Source of the DNA: Marinospirillum sp.
GTDB taxonomy: Bacteria > Pseudomonadota > Gammaproteobacteria > Pseudomonadales > Halomonadaceae
DNA: 39,793 nt
Reading direction: 5' to 3'
NCBI RefSeq assembly: GCF_014859565.1
Contig: NZ_JACUUA010000014.1
Span: forward strand, 1-39,793
Position numbers and translations under genes: made by a program. Shown piece after piece: positions 1 through 8,274 of this stretch; position 1 is the stretch's first letter, and every line of letters starts with the position of its first letter. Under the pieces are notes generated by a model. That model had not been told where the DNA came from and ran no database searches. It worked only from the letters and a program-made list of their open reading frames with translations.

Positions 1-2
1 AG

Positions 3-335
3 TGTACCCTGACTAATGCTCGTGCTCGTTTTGCGCGTAATGAATGGCATCCTGCGCAGCCTATGGCGGTTGCAATACATCGCAGTGAAGACCGGCGTCA
101 GGTCAGTGTGGCACAAGAGGGGCGTCCGAGTCGCAGTGTCAGTCTGCATATGGGATTTGATGGCATGGTGGTCAAGGTCTGTCGCTGGTATGACCGAGAC
201 TGTGCGGTGCTGGCTGGTACGGATCGAGATTATAACCGTGGGCATTCCGGTCGTATTCAGGTTCCTGATCTGGTCGATGGAACACTCTCCTGCAGTTTCC
301 CCGGTCCTGATGATTCCCGGAGGTACAGACGATGA
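3..335 (+). CDS. C-terminal part of an unrecognised protein (5' truncated by window edge)
   Basis: The frame is open from base 3 with no start codon that must be used, so this is probably the tail of a longer gene beginning outside the window. About 110 residues are visible. They are rich in Arg and Asp, with three Cys in the middle and C-terminal part (in VKVCRWYDRDCAV and LSCSFPG), and end in an Arg-rich tail. I see no signal peptide, membrane segment or familiar motif. The stop overlaps the start of the next gene as ATGA, which argues for translational coupling and for a real coding frame. The alternating hydrophobic and Gly/Ser pattern would fit a beta-rich pseudopilin-like C-terminus, but that is only a guess. 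Function unknown. Confidence 0.5.
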   Translation, partial: CTLTNARARFARNEWHPAQPMAVAIHRSEDRRQVSVAQEGRPSRSVSLHMGFDGMVVKVCRWYDRDCAVLAGTDRDYNRGHSGRIQVPDLVDGTLSCSFPGPDDSRRYRR

Positions 336-1228
336 AGTGGTTTTCCAGTCTGTTTTTATTGCTGCTGCTGAGCCATGCGTCAACCCTTCAGGCACAGCAG
401 CCTCCAACCTTGCAGGATCTGGTACCCCTGCTGGCAAGTGGCGCAACTCCAGACGAAATTTTTGATCAGGCGGTGCTGACGCACATGCGTGTGCCGCTAC
501 AGCATCTGGGCGTAAACATCACAGATCGACGTAATGGCCGTGTGATCAGTCGTGATGAAATACGACACCTGCTGGGGCAATCACGTCAGGATTCAGCCCA
601 TCAGCTGATTCGGCAGGTGTTCGGCAATTTTCAGCTTCCGGGATACCCTGATACGGATACGCTGATCAATCTGTTTGATGCCGCTGCGCTGGCTTCCCTG
701 CGATCTCCGCCGCCCTGGCTGGATATCGAGTTTTATGACCAGCGTGTTGGTTCTGATGGGCAGCCAGGTGGTGGTGTCAGTGGACGTATTCCTGAAAAAA
801 TTTATCAACCCGAAAAAAAGCCTGCTGAACCACAGACTCTGGCTGCAAAAAAAGCCAGGTGGAATGAAGAGCGTGCGGCCAGGGTTTTTATCCAGCGGGG
901 CAGTGTTTTTGAACCTGAAAGAAAAAACGAATTTTTGCTGCCTTTACTGGGAATAGCTGCCAACCCGGAGGCGCTGTGGCAACAAGCACAGCTGGAGTTT
1001 GCCGAGTTGCAGCAGGAGCAGCCGGAAATCAATCTGCGCGTTTACAATCCACAGCAACCCATACTGGATCAGGTATTACTGGTTGAGGATGGAGAGCAAA
1101 ACCTTTATGCGCTGCTGGTACATTTCCAATCATCAGATGTTGAGCTGGTCAAGGCAGCCAGAGCCTTGTTTGACACCTCGGACGATATTGAGCCTCAAAT
1201 TAGTCCTCAAGGTGAATTAACACGATGA
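332..1228 (+). CDS. Exported protein of unknown function (298 aa)
   Basis: A typical Sec signal peptide is visible at residues 1-22: Lys at position 2, then a Leu-rich core, then a small-residue cleavage site before QQPP. The mature part begins with a helical segment (LQDLVPLLASGATPDEIFD). A Pro/Lys/Ala-rich, probably disordered linker lies near residues 150-175, followed by a charged C-terminal domain rich in Glu and Gln. There are no Cys in the mature protein and no lipobox. It overlaps the upstream gene by ATGA and the downstream deacylase by ATGA, so the three are probably co-translated. I do not recognise the family. A periplasmic location is inferred from the signal peptide. Confidence 0.6.
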   Translation: MKWFSSLFLLLLLSHASTLQAQQPPTLQDLVPLLASGATPDEIFDQAVLTHMRVPLQHLGVNITDRRNGRVISRDEIRHLLGQSRQDSAHQLIRQVFGNFQLPGYPDTDTLINLFDAAALASLRSPPPWLDIEFYDQRVGSDGQPGGGVSGRIPEKIYQPEKKPAEPQTLAAKKARWNEERAARVFIQRGSVFEPERKNEFLLPLLGIAANPEALWQQAQLEFAELQQEQPEINLRVYNPQQPILDQVLLVEDGEQNLYALLVHFQSSDVELVKAARALFDTSDDIEPQISPQGELTR

Positions 1229-1692
1229 CACCCGCCATCAAGCTGGCTTGCCAGCAGAAGATCATTCATCAGGCGCATGAATACAGCCATGATCCGGCAG
1301 CGGCTTCTTATGGTCTGGAGGCGGCAGAAAAGCTGGGTGTACCTGCTGAACAGGTTTTTAAAACCCTGGTGGCGGAGGTGGATGGCAAGAGCCTGGTGGT
1401 GGCGGTGTTGCCGGTCAGTCACCAGTTAAGCCTGAAAAAGCTGGCGCGTGCTGCCGGTGCCAAAAAAGCCGTGATGGCTGATCCAGCGCGGGTGGAGCGC
1501 ACCACCGGTTATGTGCTGGGTGGTGTCAGTCCGCTGGGTCAGAAAAAGCGTCTGGCAACCTACATTGATGCCAGTGCCGAAGTACAGCAGCAGGTTTATG
1601 TCAGTGCCGGTAAACGCGGACTGGAAATCAGTCTGACACCGCAGGATTTACAGCGGCTGACACAAGCGGCCTTTGCCGATCTAACCGACTGA
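1225..1692 (+). CDS. ybaK: YbaK/EbsC-type Cys-tRNA(Pro) deacylase
   Basis: The 155-residue protein matches the YbaK/EbsC trans-editing family in length and pattern. The segment VFKTLVAEVDG carries the family's catalytic Lys, followed by the hydrophobic strand LVVAVLPVSHQLSLKKLA and the GYVLGGVSPLGQKK loop that lines the substrate pocket. In this family the enzyme hydrolyses Cys mischarged onto tRNA(Pro) by ProRS and acts in the cytosol. Its ATG overlaps the stop of the exported protein upstream. It is convergent with dctD, with only 8 bases between the stop codons and no clear terminator hairpin. The gene symbol rests on family resemblance. Confidence 0.88.
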   Translation: MTPAIKLACQQKIIHQAHEYSHDPAAASYGLEAAEKLGVPAEQVFKTLVAEVDGKSLVVAVLPVSHQLSLKKLARAAGAKKAVMADPARVERTTGYVLGGVSPLGQKKRLATYIDASAEVQQQVYVSAGKRGLEISLTPQDLQRLTQAAFADLTD

Positions 1693-1700
1693 GTCTCTGA

Positions 1701-3068
1701 TTAGTCTTCTGCCAGAAAATCTTCACGCGACAGGCCGTATTTTTTCAGCTTGTCGTAGAGGGTTTTGCGCGGCAGGCTTAAGTCTTCCAAGGTGTTTTTG
1801 ATGGAACCCTTGTTACGTGCCAGTGCTTGTTCAATCAGGCTTTTTTCAAACATTTCCACCTGTTCCGGCAGTGTCAGCGGCTGCTTGCTGCTGCTGCCAA
1901 ACATCAGCTGTTCCAGATTGTAGTCACAGGTGGCTCCCAGCAGTACATAACGCTCAGCCAGATTACGCAGCTCTCGTACATTGCCCGGCCAGTCGTGCCC
2001 CATCAGCAGGGATAACTGCAAAGGACTGGGTGAAGGGGCTTCCAGCCCGGAGCGGGTAGCAGCAACAATGGCAAAGTGCTGGAACAACAATGGAATGTCT
2101 TCACGGCGATCCCGTAGCGGTGGGATTTCCAGCGTGACTACATTCAGCCGGTAATACAAATCCTCACGGAACTGACCATCAGCCGAGGCTTGTTTCAGGT
2201 CGGTTTTGGTGGCGGCAATCACGCGGATATCCAGACTGACCGGCGTGTTGGAACCCAGGCGTTCGAGCTGGCGTTCCTGCAAGACTCGCAGCAGTTTGAC
2301 CTGCAGATTTAACGGCATGGATTCAATTTCATCCAGAAACACCGTGCCACCATTGGCATGTTCAAACTTACCCACCCGGCGTTTGTTGGCACCAGTGAAA
2401 GCACCCGGTTCGTGCCCAAAAAGCTCCGATTCAATGATGCTTTCCGGCACCGCACCACAGTTGATGGCCACAAAGTTCTTGCCGGCACGTTTGCTCTGTT
2501 CGTGAATATAACGAGCCAGCATGTCTTTACCGGAACCGGTTTCACCCCATAACAACAGGTCGGTTTCCACGCGGGAAATCTGGTTGGCAACCGACATCAG
2601 TTGTTGCATCGGCTGGGTGCGGCCTAATACTCTTGGGCCGGGTGTGGTGGCACGAGCCAACTCTTCTTTCAGGCAACGGTTTTCCAGCGTCAGGCGGCGT
2701 TTGTCCAGCGCCCGTGCCACCACATCCAGTAACACCTCGTTGTGAAAGGGTTTTTCCAGAAAATCATAAGCGCCCTGGCGCATGGCTGCCACCGCCGTGG
2801 AAATATCACCGTGCCCGGTAATCAGAATCACTGGCAGGTCTGTATCCAGCGTGCGTGCTTGTTGCAAAAAAGCCATACCATCCATACCGGGCATACGAAT
2901 ATCAGACACCACCACCCCCGGCCATTCCGGGCTAAGGGCTTTTAATGCTTGCTCCGCACTTTCAAAACTCTGTACCTGATAACCGGCCAGCTCCAAGGTT
3001 TGCCCCAGACTGATGCGCAGGTGTTTTTCGTCATCAATAATAATGACCGGAAGCAGGGATTCAGACAT
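1701..3068 (-). CDS. dctD: DctD-type sigma-54-dependent response regulator
   Basis: The 455-residue protein has the full NtrC-class layout. The receiver has acidic residues IDDE at 11-14, phospho-acceptor Asp56 in SDIRMPG, Thr84 and Lys106. The AAA+ domain has Walker A GETGSGKD at 175-182, the sigma-54-contacting GAFTGA loop at 222-227, Walker B FLDE near 244-247, and the Arg-finger segment REDLYYRLN near 301-309. A Fis-type helix-turn-helix lies at about 420-445. I chose ATG at 3068 (MSES), which overlaps the dctB stop by 8 bases; an in-frame GTG at 3077 would add three residues. It is the partner of the sensor directly upstream. No sigma-54 promoter (GG-N10-GC) was evident upstream of the lactate genes, so its target is unknown. 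Confidence 0.88.
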   Translation of the reverse strand: MSESLLPVIIIDDEKHLRISLGQTLELAGYQVQSFESAEQALKALSPEWPGVVVSDIRMPGMDGMAFLQQARTLDTDLPVILITGHGDISTAVAAMRQGAYDFLEKPFHNEVLLDVVARALDKRRLTLENRCLKEELARATTPGPRVLGRTQPMQQLMSVANQISRVETDLLLWGETGSGKDMLARYIHEQSKRAGKNFVAINCGAVPESIIESELFGHEPGAFTGANKRRVGKFEHANGGTVFLDEIESMPLNLQVKLLRVLQERQLERLGSNTPVSLDIRVIAATKTDLKQASADGQFREDLYYRLNVVTLEIPPLRDRREDIPLLFQHFAIVAATRSGLEAPSPSPLQLSLLMGHDWPGNVRELRNLAERYVLLGATCDYNLEQLMFGSSSKQPLTLPEQVEMFEKSLIEQALARNKGSIKNTLEDLSLPRKTLYDKLKKYGLSREDFLAED

Positions 3069-4953
3069 GGGGTTCACCGGATGTGGGGGATTGTTCCGGG
3101 TAACTGGCCGGAAGATAAAGAGTTAATACAGCCCCGGTGCAGTGGGGTTGCTGTTGATTACTGGCTTCCAGTCGCCCGTTCAGATCCTGGACAATACGAC
3201 TGGAGATGGATAACCCCAGTCCCAATCCCTGGCCGGGGTCTTTGCTGGTGAAGAAGGGATCAAAAATTTCTTCCAGTTGATTTGCCGGGATACCACAACC
3301 GGTATCGAGCACCTGGATTCTGACCCAGTCACGGGTGCCATCCACTTCATAATCGGCACGTAGATGAATCTGACGTAGCGGGGCATTTTTTAATGCGTGC
3401 AGGGCGTTGGATAACAGATTCACCAACACCTGCTCCAGTCGTACCATATCGGCCAGCACAAAAACTTCCTGCTCTGGGAAGTGGCGGATTACTTCAATGC
3501 CCTGTTGCTGGAACTGGTTCCAGTAGAGTTTCAGGGCGTAATCAAACGCAGCTTGTACAGAAACAGGCACCCGTTGTTCACCACTTTTACGGGAAAACAT
3601 TTTTAACTGGGTGCTGATTTCGGCCATGCGTTCGGTTAGTTGCAGGATCTGCTCAAGATTGGAGTCTGCGGTTTCTGGCTGGTTGCGGGATAAAAAAGTA
3701 CGGGCATTTTCGGCATAACTGCGCAGTGCCGCCAGTGGTTGGTTAAGTTCGTGATTAATACTGGCTGATAATTGCCCCAGCACGGCCAGCTTGGCTGTTT
3801 GTACCAGCTCTTTTTGAGTGTTGCGCAGGGCTGATTCGGTGCGTTCATGCTGCTGGATTTCTTCCAGCAGGCGTTGGTTACTGGCAGACAGATCAGCGGT
3901 ACGTGTGGCTACCCGGTTTTCCAGTTCATCATGGGCCTGTTGCAATACACGGTGAGCCTGTTCTTTCCACTCCTCGTGTTCTTTCATGCTGCGGCGGCGC
4001 TGGTAAAGATATAACCCAACCAGTGTCAGCAGCACCAGTGCCGAGCCGGATAACAATGAAACAATCAACACCTGATGACGTACGGTATTCAGTTCTTTAA
4101 TCATCAATACCTGCCAGCCAGCCTCCGGCATATCCTGACTCAGCAATAAATAATCCCGTGCCTGATTGTTATGCATCCGGATGGTTAAAGCTTCTGCCTG
4201 CTCACCCAGCGGATGGCGCTCTATCACCGGCAGCGGACGCAGAATCCGTCCGGCATAACGCAGTGAATCGTTAATATGTAACAGGGTTTCGCTGGGTAAC
4301 TCGGTGATGGTCGATAAACGCCATTCTGGTCGGGAGCTGATAAAAATCACTCCGTCGGGATCAGTCACCAGCAGTTCACCCGTTGGGTCGCGCCAGGGTT
4401 GCTCGATGGCGTGGATTTCAATTTTTACCACCAGCGCACCCTGCACCTCATCTTTGAAGGTGACCGGCCAGGAGTAATAATAACCCCGCGCACCGGAGGT
4501 GGTGCCCAGACCAAAAAAACGCCCTTGTTGTCCTTGCATGGCCATCTGAAAGTAGGGACGAAAGGCAAAGTTCTGACCAATAAAGCTGTCGGGTCGCCAC
4601 CAGTTGCTGGCAGCCAGTGTACGCCCCTCATGGTTCATCAGGTAAATGTCGGAAACATCAGCAATGACCCGGTAGCTATCCAGCAAAATGTTCAGCTGTT
4701 GTAATTCATCCTGGGTGGTATCCGGGCGCAGATACAGGCTTAAATCTTCCTGGGTGGTCAGTAGTTGTGGCAGGTATTCGTATTTTTCCAGCTTGCCGCG
4801 CAGGCTGGTGACATGCAGCAATAATTCATTGGTGGCCTGGTTTTCCAGGCGCTGCAGTTCACGATCCCAGGTCAGTTGACCGCTTTGCCACAACACCAGT
4901 GTGGCAATCAGGGTAAACAGCGCACTGGGCAACCATTTTTTAATGAACGGCAT
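3061..4953 (-). CDS. dctB: DctB-type sensor histidine kinase
   Basis: The 630-residue membrane kinase has a first transmembrane segment at about residues 7-24. A periplasmic double-PAS/Cache domain follows, including the DctB-like ligand region FRPYFQMA...GRFFGLGTTSG..GYY at about 131-160. The second membrane segment is at about 294-317, followed by a coiled coil (about 325-385). The HisKA domain has His401 in INHELNQPLAAL, and the ATPase has N box LVNLLSNALHAL, G1 DTGCGIP, F box FDPFFTSK and G2 GQGLGLGLS. All catalytic motifs are intact. The family usually senses C4-dicarboxylates and phosphorylates DctD. It lies 3 bases after the lldR stop and overlaps dctD, so the three genes probably form one transcript. 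That neighbourhood raises the possibility of a lactate-related or dicarboxylate/lactate switching role (inference). Confidence 0.88.
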   Translation of the reverse strand: MPFIKKWLPSALFTLIATLVLWQSGQLTWDRELQRLENQATNELLLHVTSLRGKLEKYEYLPQLLTTQEDLSLYLRPDTTQDELQQLNILLDSYRVIADVSDIYLMNHEGRTLAASNWWRPDSFIGQNFAFRPYFQMAMQGQQGRFFGLGTTSGARGYYYSWPVTFKDEVQGALVVKIEIHAIEQPWRDPTGELLVTDPDGVIFISSRPEWRLSTITELPSETLLHINDSLRYAGRILRPLPVIERHPLGEQAEALTIRMHNNQARDYLLLSQDMPEAGWQVLMIKELNTVRHQVLIVSLLSGSALVLLTLVGLYLYQRRRSMKEHEEWKEQAHRVLQQAHDELENRVATRTADLSASNQRLLEEIQQHERTESALRNTQKELVQTAKLAVLGQLSASINHELNQPLAALRSYAENARTFLSRNQPETADSNLEQILQLTERMAEISTQLKMFSRKSGEQRVPVSVQAAFDYALKLYWNQFQQQGIEVIRHFPEQEVFVLADMVRLEQVLVNLLSNALHALKNAPLRQIHLRADYEVDGTRDWVRIQVLDTGCGIPANQLEEIFDPFFTSKDPGQGLGLGLSISSRIVQDLNGRLEASNQQQPHCTGAVLTLYLPASYPEQSPTSGEPHV

Positions 4954-4956
4954 AAC

Positions 4957-5718
4957 TTAAACAGCAGCCTGAACACGGCGTAACGCACGTTGGATACGCG
5001 TTTCCTGCTTGGATAACTCCAGCAGGCCGTCCTCAACATAAACCAGATGCTCGTGGGATTTGGTCTGGGCTCCTTCAGGATCACCGGCCAGAATGGCATC
5101 CAAAAGTTCTTTGTGCTGACGGTAAAGGATCGGGCGGGAATCCTTGCGTTCAAACAGGCTGGATAGGTTATCCACAATGCTTTTTTCCAGCAGATTAAAC
5201 AGGCCACGCATGGTGTGTAACAGCACCACGTTATGAGCCGCTTCAGCAATCGCCAGATGAAAAGCGGCATCGGCTTCTGCTTCTTTAACCGGATCCATGG
5301 CGTCGTAGGTGGAAGTCAGCTCTTCAAATCTTTTCTGTAATAACTGCTTATCGGCTGGAGTGGAGCGCAGGGCAGCATAATAAGCCGACAAGCCTTCCAG
5401 CGCATGACGAAACTCCAGCAGATCATAATGAAACTCGGCATGTCCACCCAGTAGCTGCATCAGCGGGTCACTGAAGGATGAACCCACCTGCTCACTGATA
5501 TAGGTGCCGCCACCCTGACGACTGCTCAGCAACCCGCGAGCCGCCAGCTTCTGGATGGCTTCACGCAAAGAAGGGCGGGATACACCAAACTGGGTTGCCA
5601 GTTCGCGTTCCGGCGGAAGTTTCTGGCCGGGTTTAAAGCTGCCTTCAAGAATCATGCTTTCCAGTTGCTGCATGATCACATCAGAAATGCGCCGCGTTTC
5701 GACACGGGTATAACTCAT
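4957..5718 (-). CDS. lldR: LldR-like GntR/FadR-family regulator
   Basis: The 253-residue protein has an N-terminal winged helix of the GntR type at about residues 8-75 (GSFKPGQKLPPERELA, then FGVSRPSLREAIQKLAARGL). A FadR-like FCD effector domain follows at about 95-225, with the metal- and ligand-binding pattern FRHALEG, FHLAIAEAAHN and RQHKELLDAI. It is divergent from lldE, and two FadR/LldR-type operators (TGGTNNNACCA) lie in the shared intergenic region. Together these support a lactate-responsive repressor role. The first gene of a probable lldR-dctB-dctD operon, it ends 3 bases before the dctB start. A PdhR- or GlcC-like ligand cannot be excluded from sequence alone. Confidence 0.85.
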   Translation of the reverse strand: MSYTRVETRRISDVIMQQLESMILEGSFKPGQKLPPERELATQFGVSRPSLREAIQKLAARGLLSSRQGGGTYISEQVGSSFSDPLMQLLGGHAEFHYDLLEFRHALEGLSAYYAALRSTPADKQLLQKRFEELTSTYDAMDPVKEAEADAAFHLAIAEAAHNVVLLHTMRGLFNLLEKSIVDNLSSLFERKDSRPILYRQHKELLDAILAGDPEGAQTKSHEHLVYVEDGLLELSKQETRIQRALRRVQAAV

Positions 5719-5764
5719 CCTTCTCGACTCCTGTCAAAAGTGGTTGTTGCCATCTTATTTAAAT

Positions 5765-5775
5765 TGGTCTTACCA
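5765..5775. promoter_or_regulatory. LldR/FadR-type operator 1 (lldR-proximal)
   Basis: TGGTCTTACCA matches the TGGT-N3-ACCA operator pattern known for PdhR/LldR/FadR-subfamily GntR regulators. It lies 47-57 bases upstream of the lldR start and is the exact reverse complement of the second site. Confidence 0.75.
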
Positions 5776-5922
5776 GTAAAGACCTGGTGACTGGCACTTG
5801 TGTGGTTGCGCATCTGAAAAGTGTTTTCTTGCAAGGAGTTAGCTGAATTTTGCCTTGAATGCTGCACTGCAGAGCTAGTTTTGCAGGGTTTAGACAAAAG
5901 TCTAGAGAGTGCCAATACCTGT

Positions 5923-5951
5923 TTGACAGGCTGCTGATCACTACCTAGGAT
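5923..5951 (+). promoter_or_regulatory. Sigma-70 promoter of lldEFG
   Basis: A perfect -35 TTGACA (5923-5928) is followed, after 17 bases, by -10 TAGGAT (5946-5951). Transcription would start near 5958, placing operator 2 about 16 bases downstream, where a bound repressor would block early elongation. Confidence 0.6.
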
Positions 5952-5973
5952 TAGTCAATCCTGGCTTGTCAAT

Positions 5974-5984
5974 TGGTAAGACCA
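5974..5984. promoter_or_regulatory. LldR/FadR-type operator 2 (lldE-proximal)
   Basis: TGGTAAGACCA, flanked by AAT on the left and TTT on the right, fits the TGGT-N3-ACCA consensus of FadR-type GntR regulators. Its centre is 209 bp from that of operator 1, close to a whole number of helical turns, so repression by looping is possible. Confidence 0.78.
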
Positions 5985-6031
5985 TTTTAAAAACAAGTAA
6001 GCCTGCATCCAATATTCGACAGGTGTAAATG

Positions 6032-6823
6032 ATGAGTGACACTGTAAAAGTTTACCCGAGCAAACCGGAAAAAGTGTACTTCTATGCCACCTGTTTGGTG
6101 GATCTGTTTTTCCCGGATGCCGGGCTGGCCGGTGTGCAGTTGCTGGAGCGTGAAGGCATTGAAGTGATTTTCCCGCAGAACCAGACTTGCTGCGGTCAGC
6201 CTGCTTATTCATCCGGTTATAACGATCAGGCGCGGGAAGTGATTCTGCCGCAGCTGGAGCTGTTCCCAGAAGACTACCCCATTGTGGTGCCGTCCGGTTC
6301 CTGTAGCGGCATGATGCGTAAACACTACCCTGAACTTTTTGCCGGTACACCCCAGCAAGCATGCGCTGAAGCCATTGCCTCACGCACCTGGGAGCTGACC
6401 GATTTTCTGCTGCAGGTGTGCCAGATCAAGCTGCAAGATCAGGGGCAGCCTGTAAAAGTCGCCATGCACACCTCCTGTTCTGCCCGCCGTGAAATGGGTG
6501 TGGCCGAAGTTGGCCCGAAACTGCTGGGGCAACTGGCACAGGTAGAGCTGGTGGAGCAGGCGCGTCCGGCGGAGTGCTGTGGTTTTGGTGGCACCTTTGC
6601 TGTACGTCATCCCGAGATTTCCGCTGCCATGGTGCAGGATAAAGCCCAGGCGCTGGTGGATGCCGGTGCTGAACAGTTTGTTACCACCGACTGTGGTTGC
6701 ATGATGAACATTGCCGGTTATGCTGAAAAGCAGGGTTTGCCGTTAAAAGGTCAGCACATCGTCAGCTTTTTGTGGGAGCGGCTGCAGGCAAAAGATCAAG
6801 CACAAAATGGAGATGCAGCATGA
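6032..6823 (+). CDS. lldE: L-lactate oxidation complex subunit LldE (LutA/YkgE)
   Basis: The ~263-residue protein has two cysteine-rich CCG domains: the first includes FYATCLVDLFFP, TCCGQPAYSSGY and SGSCSGMM, the second includes HTSCSARR, ECCGFGGTFAV and DCGCMMNIAG. These are the heterodisulfide-reductase-like CCG motifs of LldE/LutA, the Fe-S subunit of the LldEFG complex that oxidises L-lactate to pyruvate. I chose the second of two adjacent ATGs because the AGGTG ribosome site (6021-6025) is 6 bases from it; ATG at 6029 would add one Met. The gene overlaps lldF by ATGA. It is the first gene after the LldR-controlled promoter. Confidence 0.92.
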   Translation: MSDTVKVYPSKPEKVYFYATCLVDLFFPDAGLAGVQLLEREGIEVIFPQNQTCCGQPAYSSGYNDQAREVILPQLELFPEDYPIVVPSGSCSGMMRKHYPELFAGTPQQACAEAIASRTWELTDFLLQVCQIKLQDQGQPVKVAMHTSCSARREMGVAEVGPKLLGQLAQVELVEQARPAECCGFGGTFAVRHPEISAAMVQDKAQALVDAGAEQFVTTDCGCMMNIAGYAEKQGLPLKGQHIVSFLWERLQAKDQAQNGDAA

Positions 6824-8274
6824 CTGCCCAGCCAATTCAGGTGCGTGAATTCCATCCCCGTGTACAGGCGGCATTAAAAAACCCGCAGATTCGCAGCAAC
6901 TTCCGCAAGGCGATGGATGGTCTGATGACCAAACGCACAGCCGCTTTTGCTGACTGGGATCTGGAAGCCTTGCGTGACTTGGGTGCAGCGGTGCGTTTAC
7001 GTGCGCTGTCACGCCTGCCAGAGTTACTGGAGCAGCTGGAAAAAAATCTGCTGCAGCAGGGCATTCAGGTGCACTGGGCAGAAACTGGTGAACAGGCCTG
7101 TGAAATCATCCGTGACATCTGCCAGGCACGGGGTGCCAAAAGTGTCATCAAGGGCAAGTCGATGGTGACCGAAGAAATGGAACTGAACCATTTCCTTGAA
7201 GAAGCCGGAATCGAAGCGCTGGAATCGGATCTGGGTGAATACATCGTACAACTGGCTGAAGAAACCCCGTCCCACATCATCATGCCAGCGATTCACAAGA
7301 ACACCGATGAAATCTCCGAATTGATGCATGAAAAAACCGGCACTCGGCGTTCCCATGATGTGGATTACCTGACCGCCAGTGCCCGCCAGCAGCTGCGTGA
7401 AAAATTCATGCAGGCGGATGTTGGCATCTCCGGTGTCAACTTTGCCGTGGCGGAAACCGGCACCCTGTGCCTGGTAGAAAACGAAGGTAATGGTCGCTTG
7501 ACCACCACCGCACCGCCTTGCCATATTGCTGTGACCGGCATCGAAAAGGTGGTGGAAAAACTTGAAGACGTGACACCTCTGCTGGCGCTGTTGACTCGTT
7601 CTGCCACCGGCCAGCACATCACCACCTATTTCAACATGATTTCTTCACCCCGCAAGACGGGTGAAAAAGATGGCCCGGAAGCCGTGCATCTGGTGCTGGT
7701 GGATTCCGGTCGCTCAAAGATTTATCAGGATCAGGAGCTGCTGGATACCCTGCGTTGTATCCGTTGTGGTGCCTGTATGAACCACTGTCCTGTTTACACC
7801 CGTGTGGGTGGTCATGCTTATGGCACCACCTACCCCGGCCCGATTGGCAAAATCCTGATGCCTCACATGCTGGGGCTGGAAGACACCCGCGACCTGCCTT
7901 CTGCCTCTACCTTGTGTGGTGCCTGTGGTGAAGTCTGCCCGGTTAAAATTCCGATTCCAAAACTCTTGCAGCGCCTGCGGCAAGAAGCAGTGGATGGTGA
8001 CAGCCTGCGTCCATCCCGTGTGACCGGGCATGGTGTGAAACGCAACTGGCTGGAAAATCTGGCCTGGACTGGCTGGACACGTATGCATGCTAGCCCCGGC
8101 CTGTACCGTTTTGCTGGTCGGATGATGGGTCGCCTGCGTGGCTTGATGCCAAACAAACTCGGTGCCTGGACGGATTACCGCAGTGCCCCGAAACCGGCAG
8201 CAAAAACCCTGCACCAGTTAATGCAGGAGCGGAATGTTACAGGCAAGGCCAGTAAAAAGGAGTCGCAGGCATGA
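6820..8274 (+). CDS. lldF: L-lactate oxidation complex Fe-S subunit LldF (LutB/YkgF)
   Basis: The 484-residue protein has an N-terminal LUD domain (KSMVTEEMELNHFLE, VAETGTLCLVENEGNGR) and two ferredoxin-like 4Fe-4S motifs, CIRCGACMNHCPVY and CGACGEVCPVKIP. A DUF3390-like C-terminal tail follows. It is the electron-carrying subunit between LldG/LldE and the respiratory chain in this family. The ATG overlaps the lldE stop (ATGA), and its own stop overlaps lldG in the same way, so the three are translationally coupled. An in-frame upstream ATG at 6772 lies deep inside lldE and is less likely. Confidence 0.94.
   Translation: MTAQPIQVREFHPRVQAALKNPQIRSNFRKAMDGLMTKRTAAFADWDLEALRDLGAAVRLRALSRLPELLEQLEKNLLQQGIQVHWAETGEQACEIIRDICQARGAKSVIKGKSMVTEEMELNHFLEEAGIEALESDLGEYIVQLAEETPSHIIMPAIHKNTDEISELMHEKTGTRRSHDVDYLTASARQQLREKFMQADVGISGVNFAVAETGTLCLVENEGNGRLTTTAPPCHIAVTGIEKVVEKLEDVTPLLALLTRSATGQHITTYFNMISSPRKTGEKDGPEAVHLVLVDSGRSKIYQDQELLDTLRCIRCGACMNHCPVYTRVGGHAYGTTYPGPIGKILMPHMLGLEDTRDLPSASTLCGACGEVCPVKIPIPKLLQRLRQEAVDGDSLRPSRVTGHGVKRNWLENLAWTGWTRMHASPGLYRFAGRMMGRLRGLMPNKLGAWTDYRSAPKPAAKTLHQLMQERNVTGKASKKESQA

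Larger units (their letters stand above)
5719..6028. promoter_or_regulatory. Divergent lldR/lldE control region
   Basis: This 310-bp gene-free stretch separates lldR (minus) from lldE (plus). It contains two identical but inverted 11-bp operators (5765-5775 and 5974-5984), a good lldE promoter (5923-5951), and two further small dyads: TAGAC-AAAA-GTCTA at 5891-5904 and AGGATT-AGTC-AATCCT at 5947-5962. I saw no open frame of interest in it and no convincing promoter for lldR. Confidence 0.75.

Noticed and set aside
5786..5812. Possible sigma-54 promoter (TGGCAC ... TTGC) in the lldR/lldE control region
   Set aside because: The GG and GC elements are 3 bases too far apart (GGCAC-N8-TTGC in place of N5), and sigma-54 is intolerant of spacing changes.
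7024..7617. Open frame of 197 codons on the minus strand over lldF
   Set aside because: It is antisense to a well-supported lldF frame and shows no recognisable protein features.
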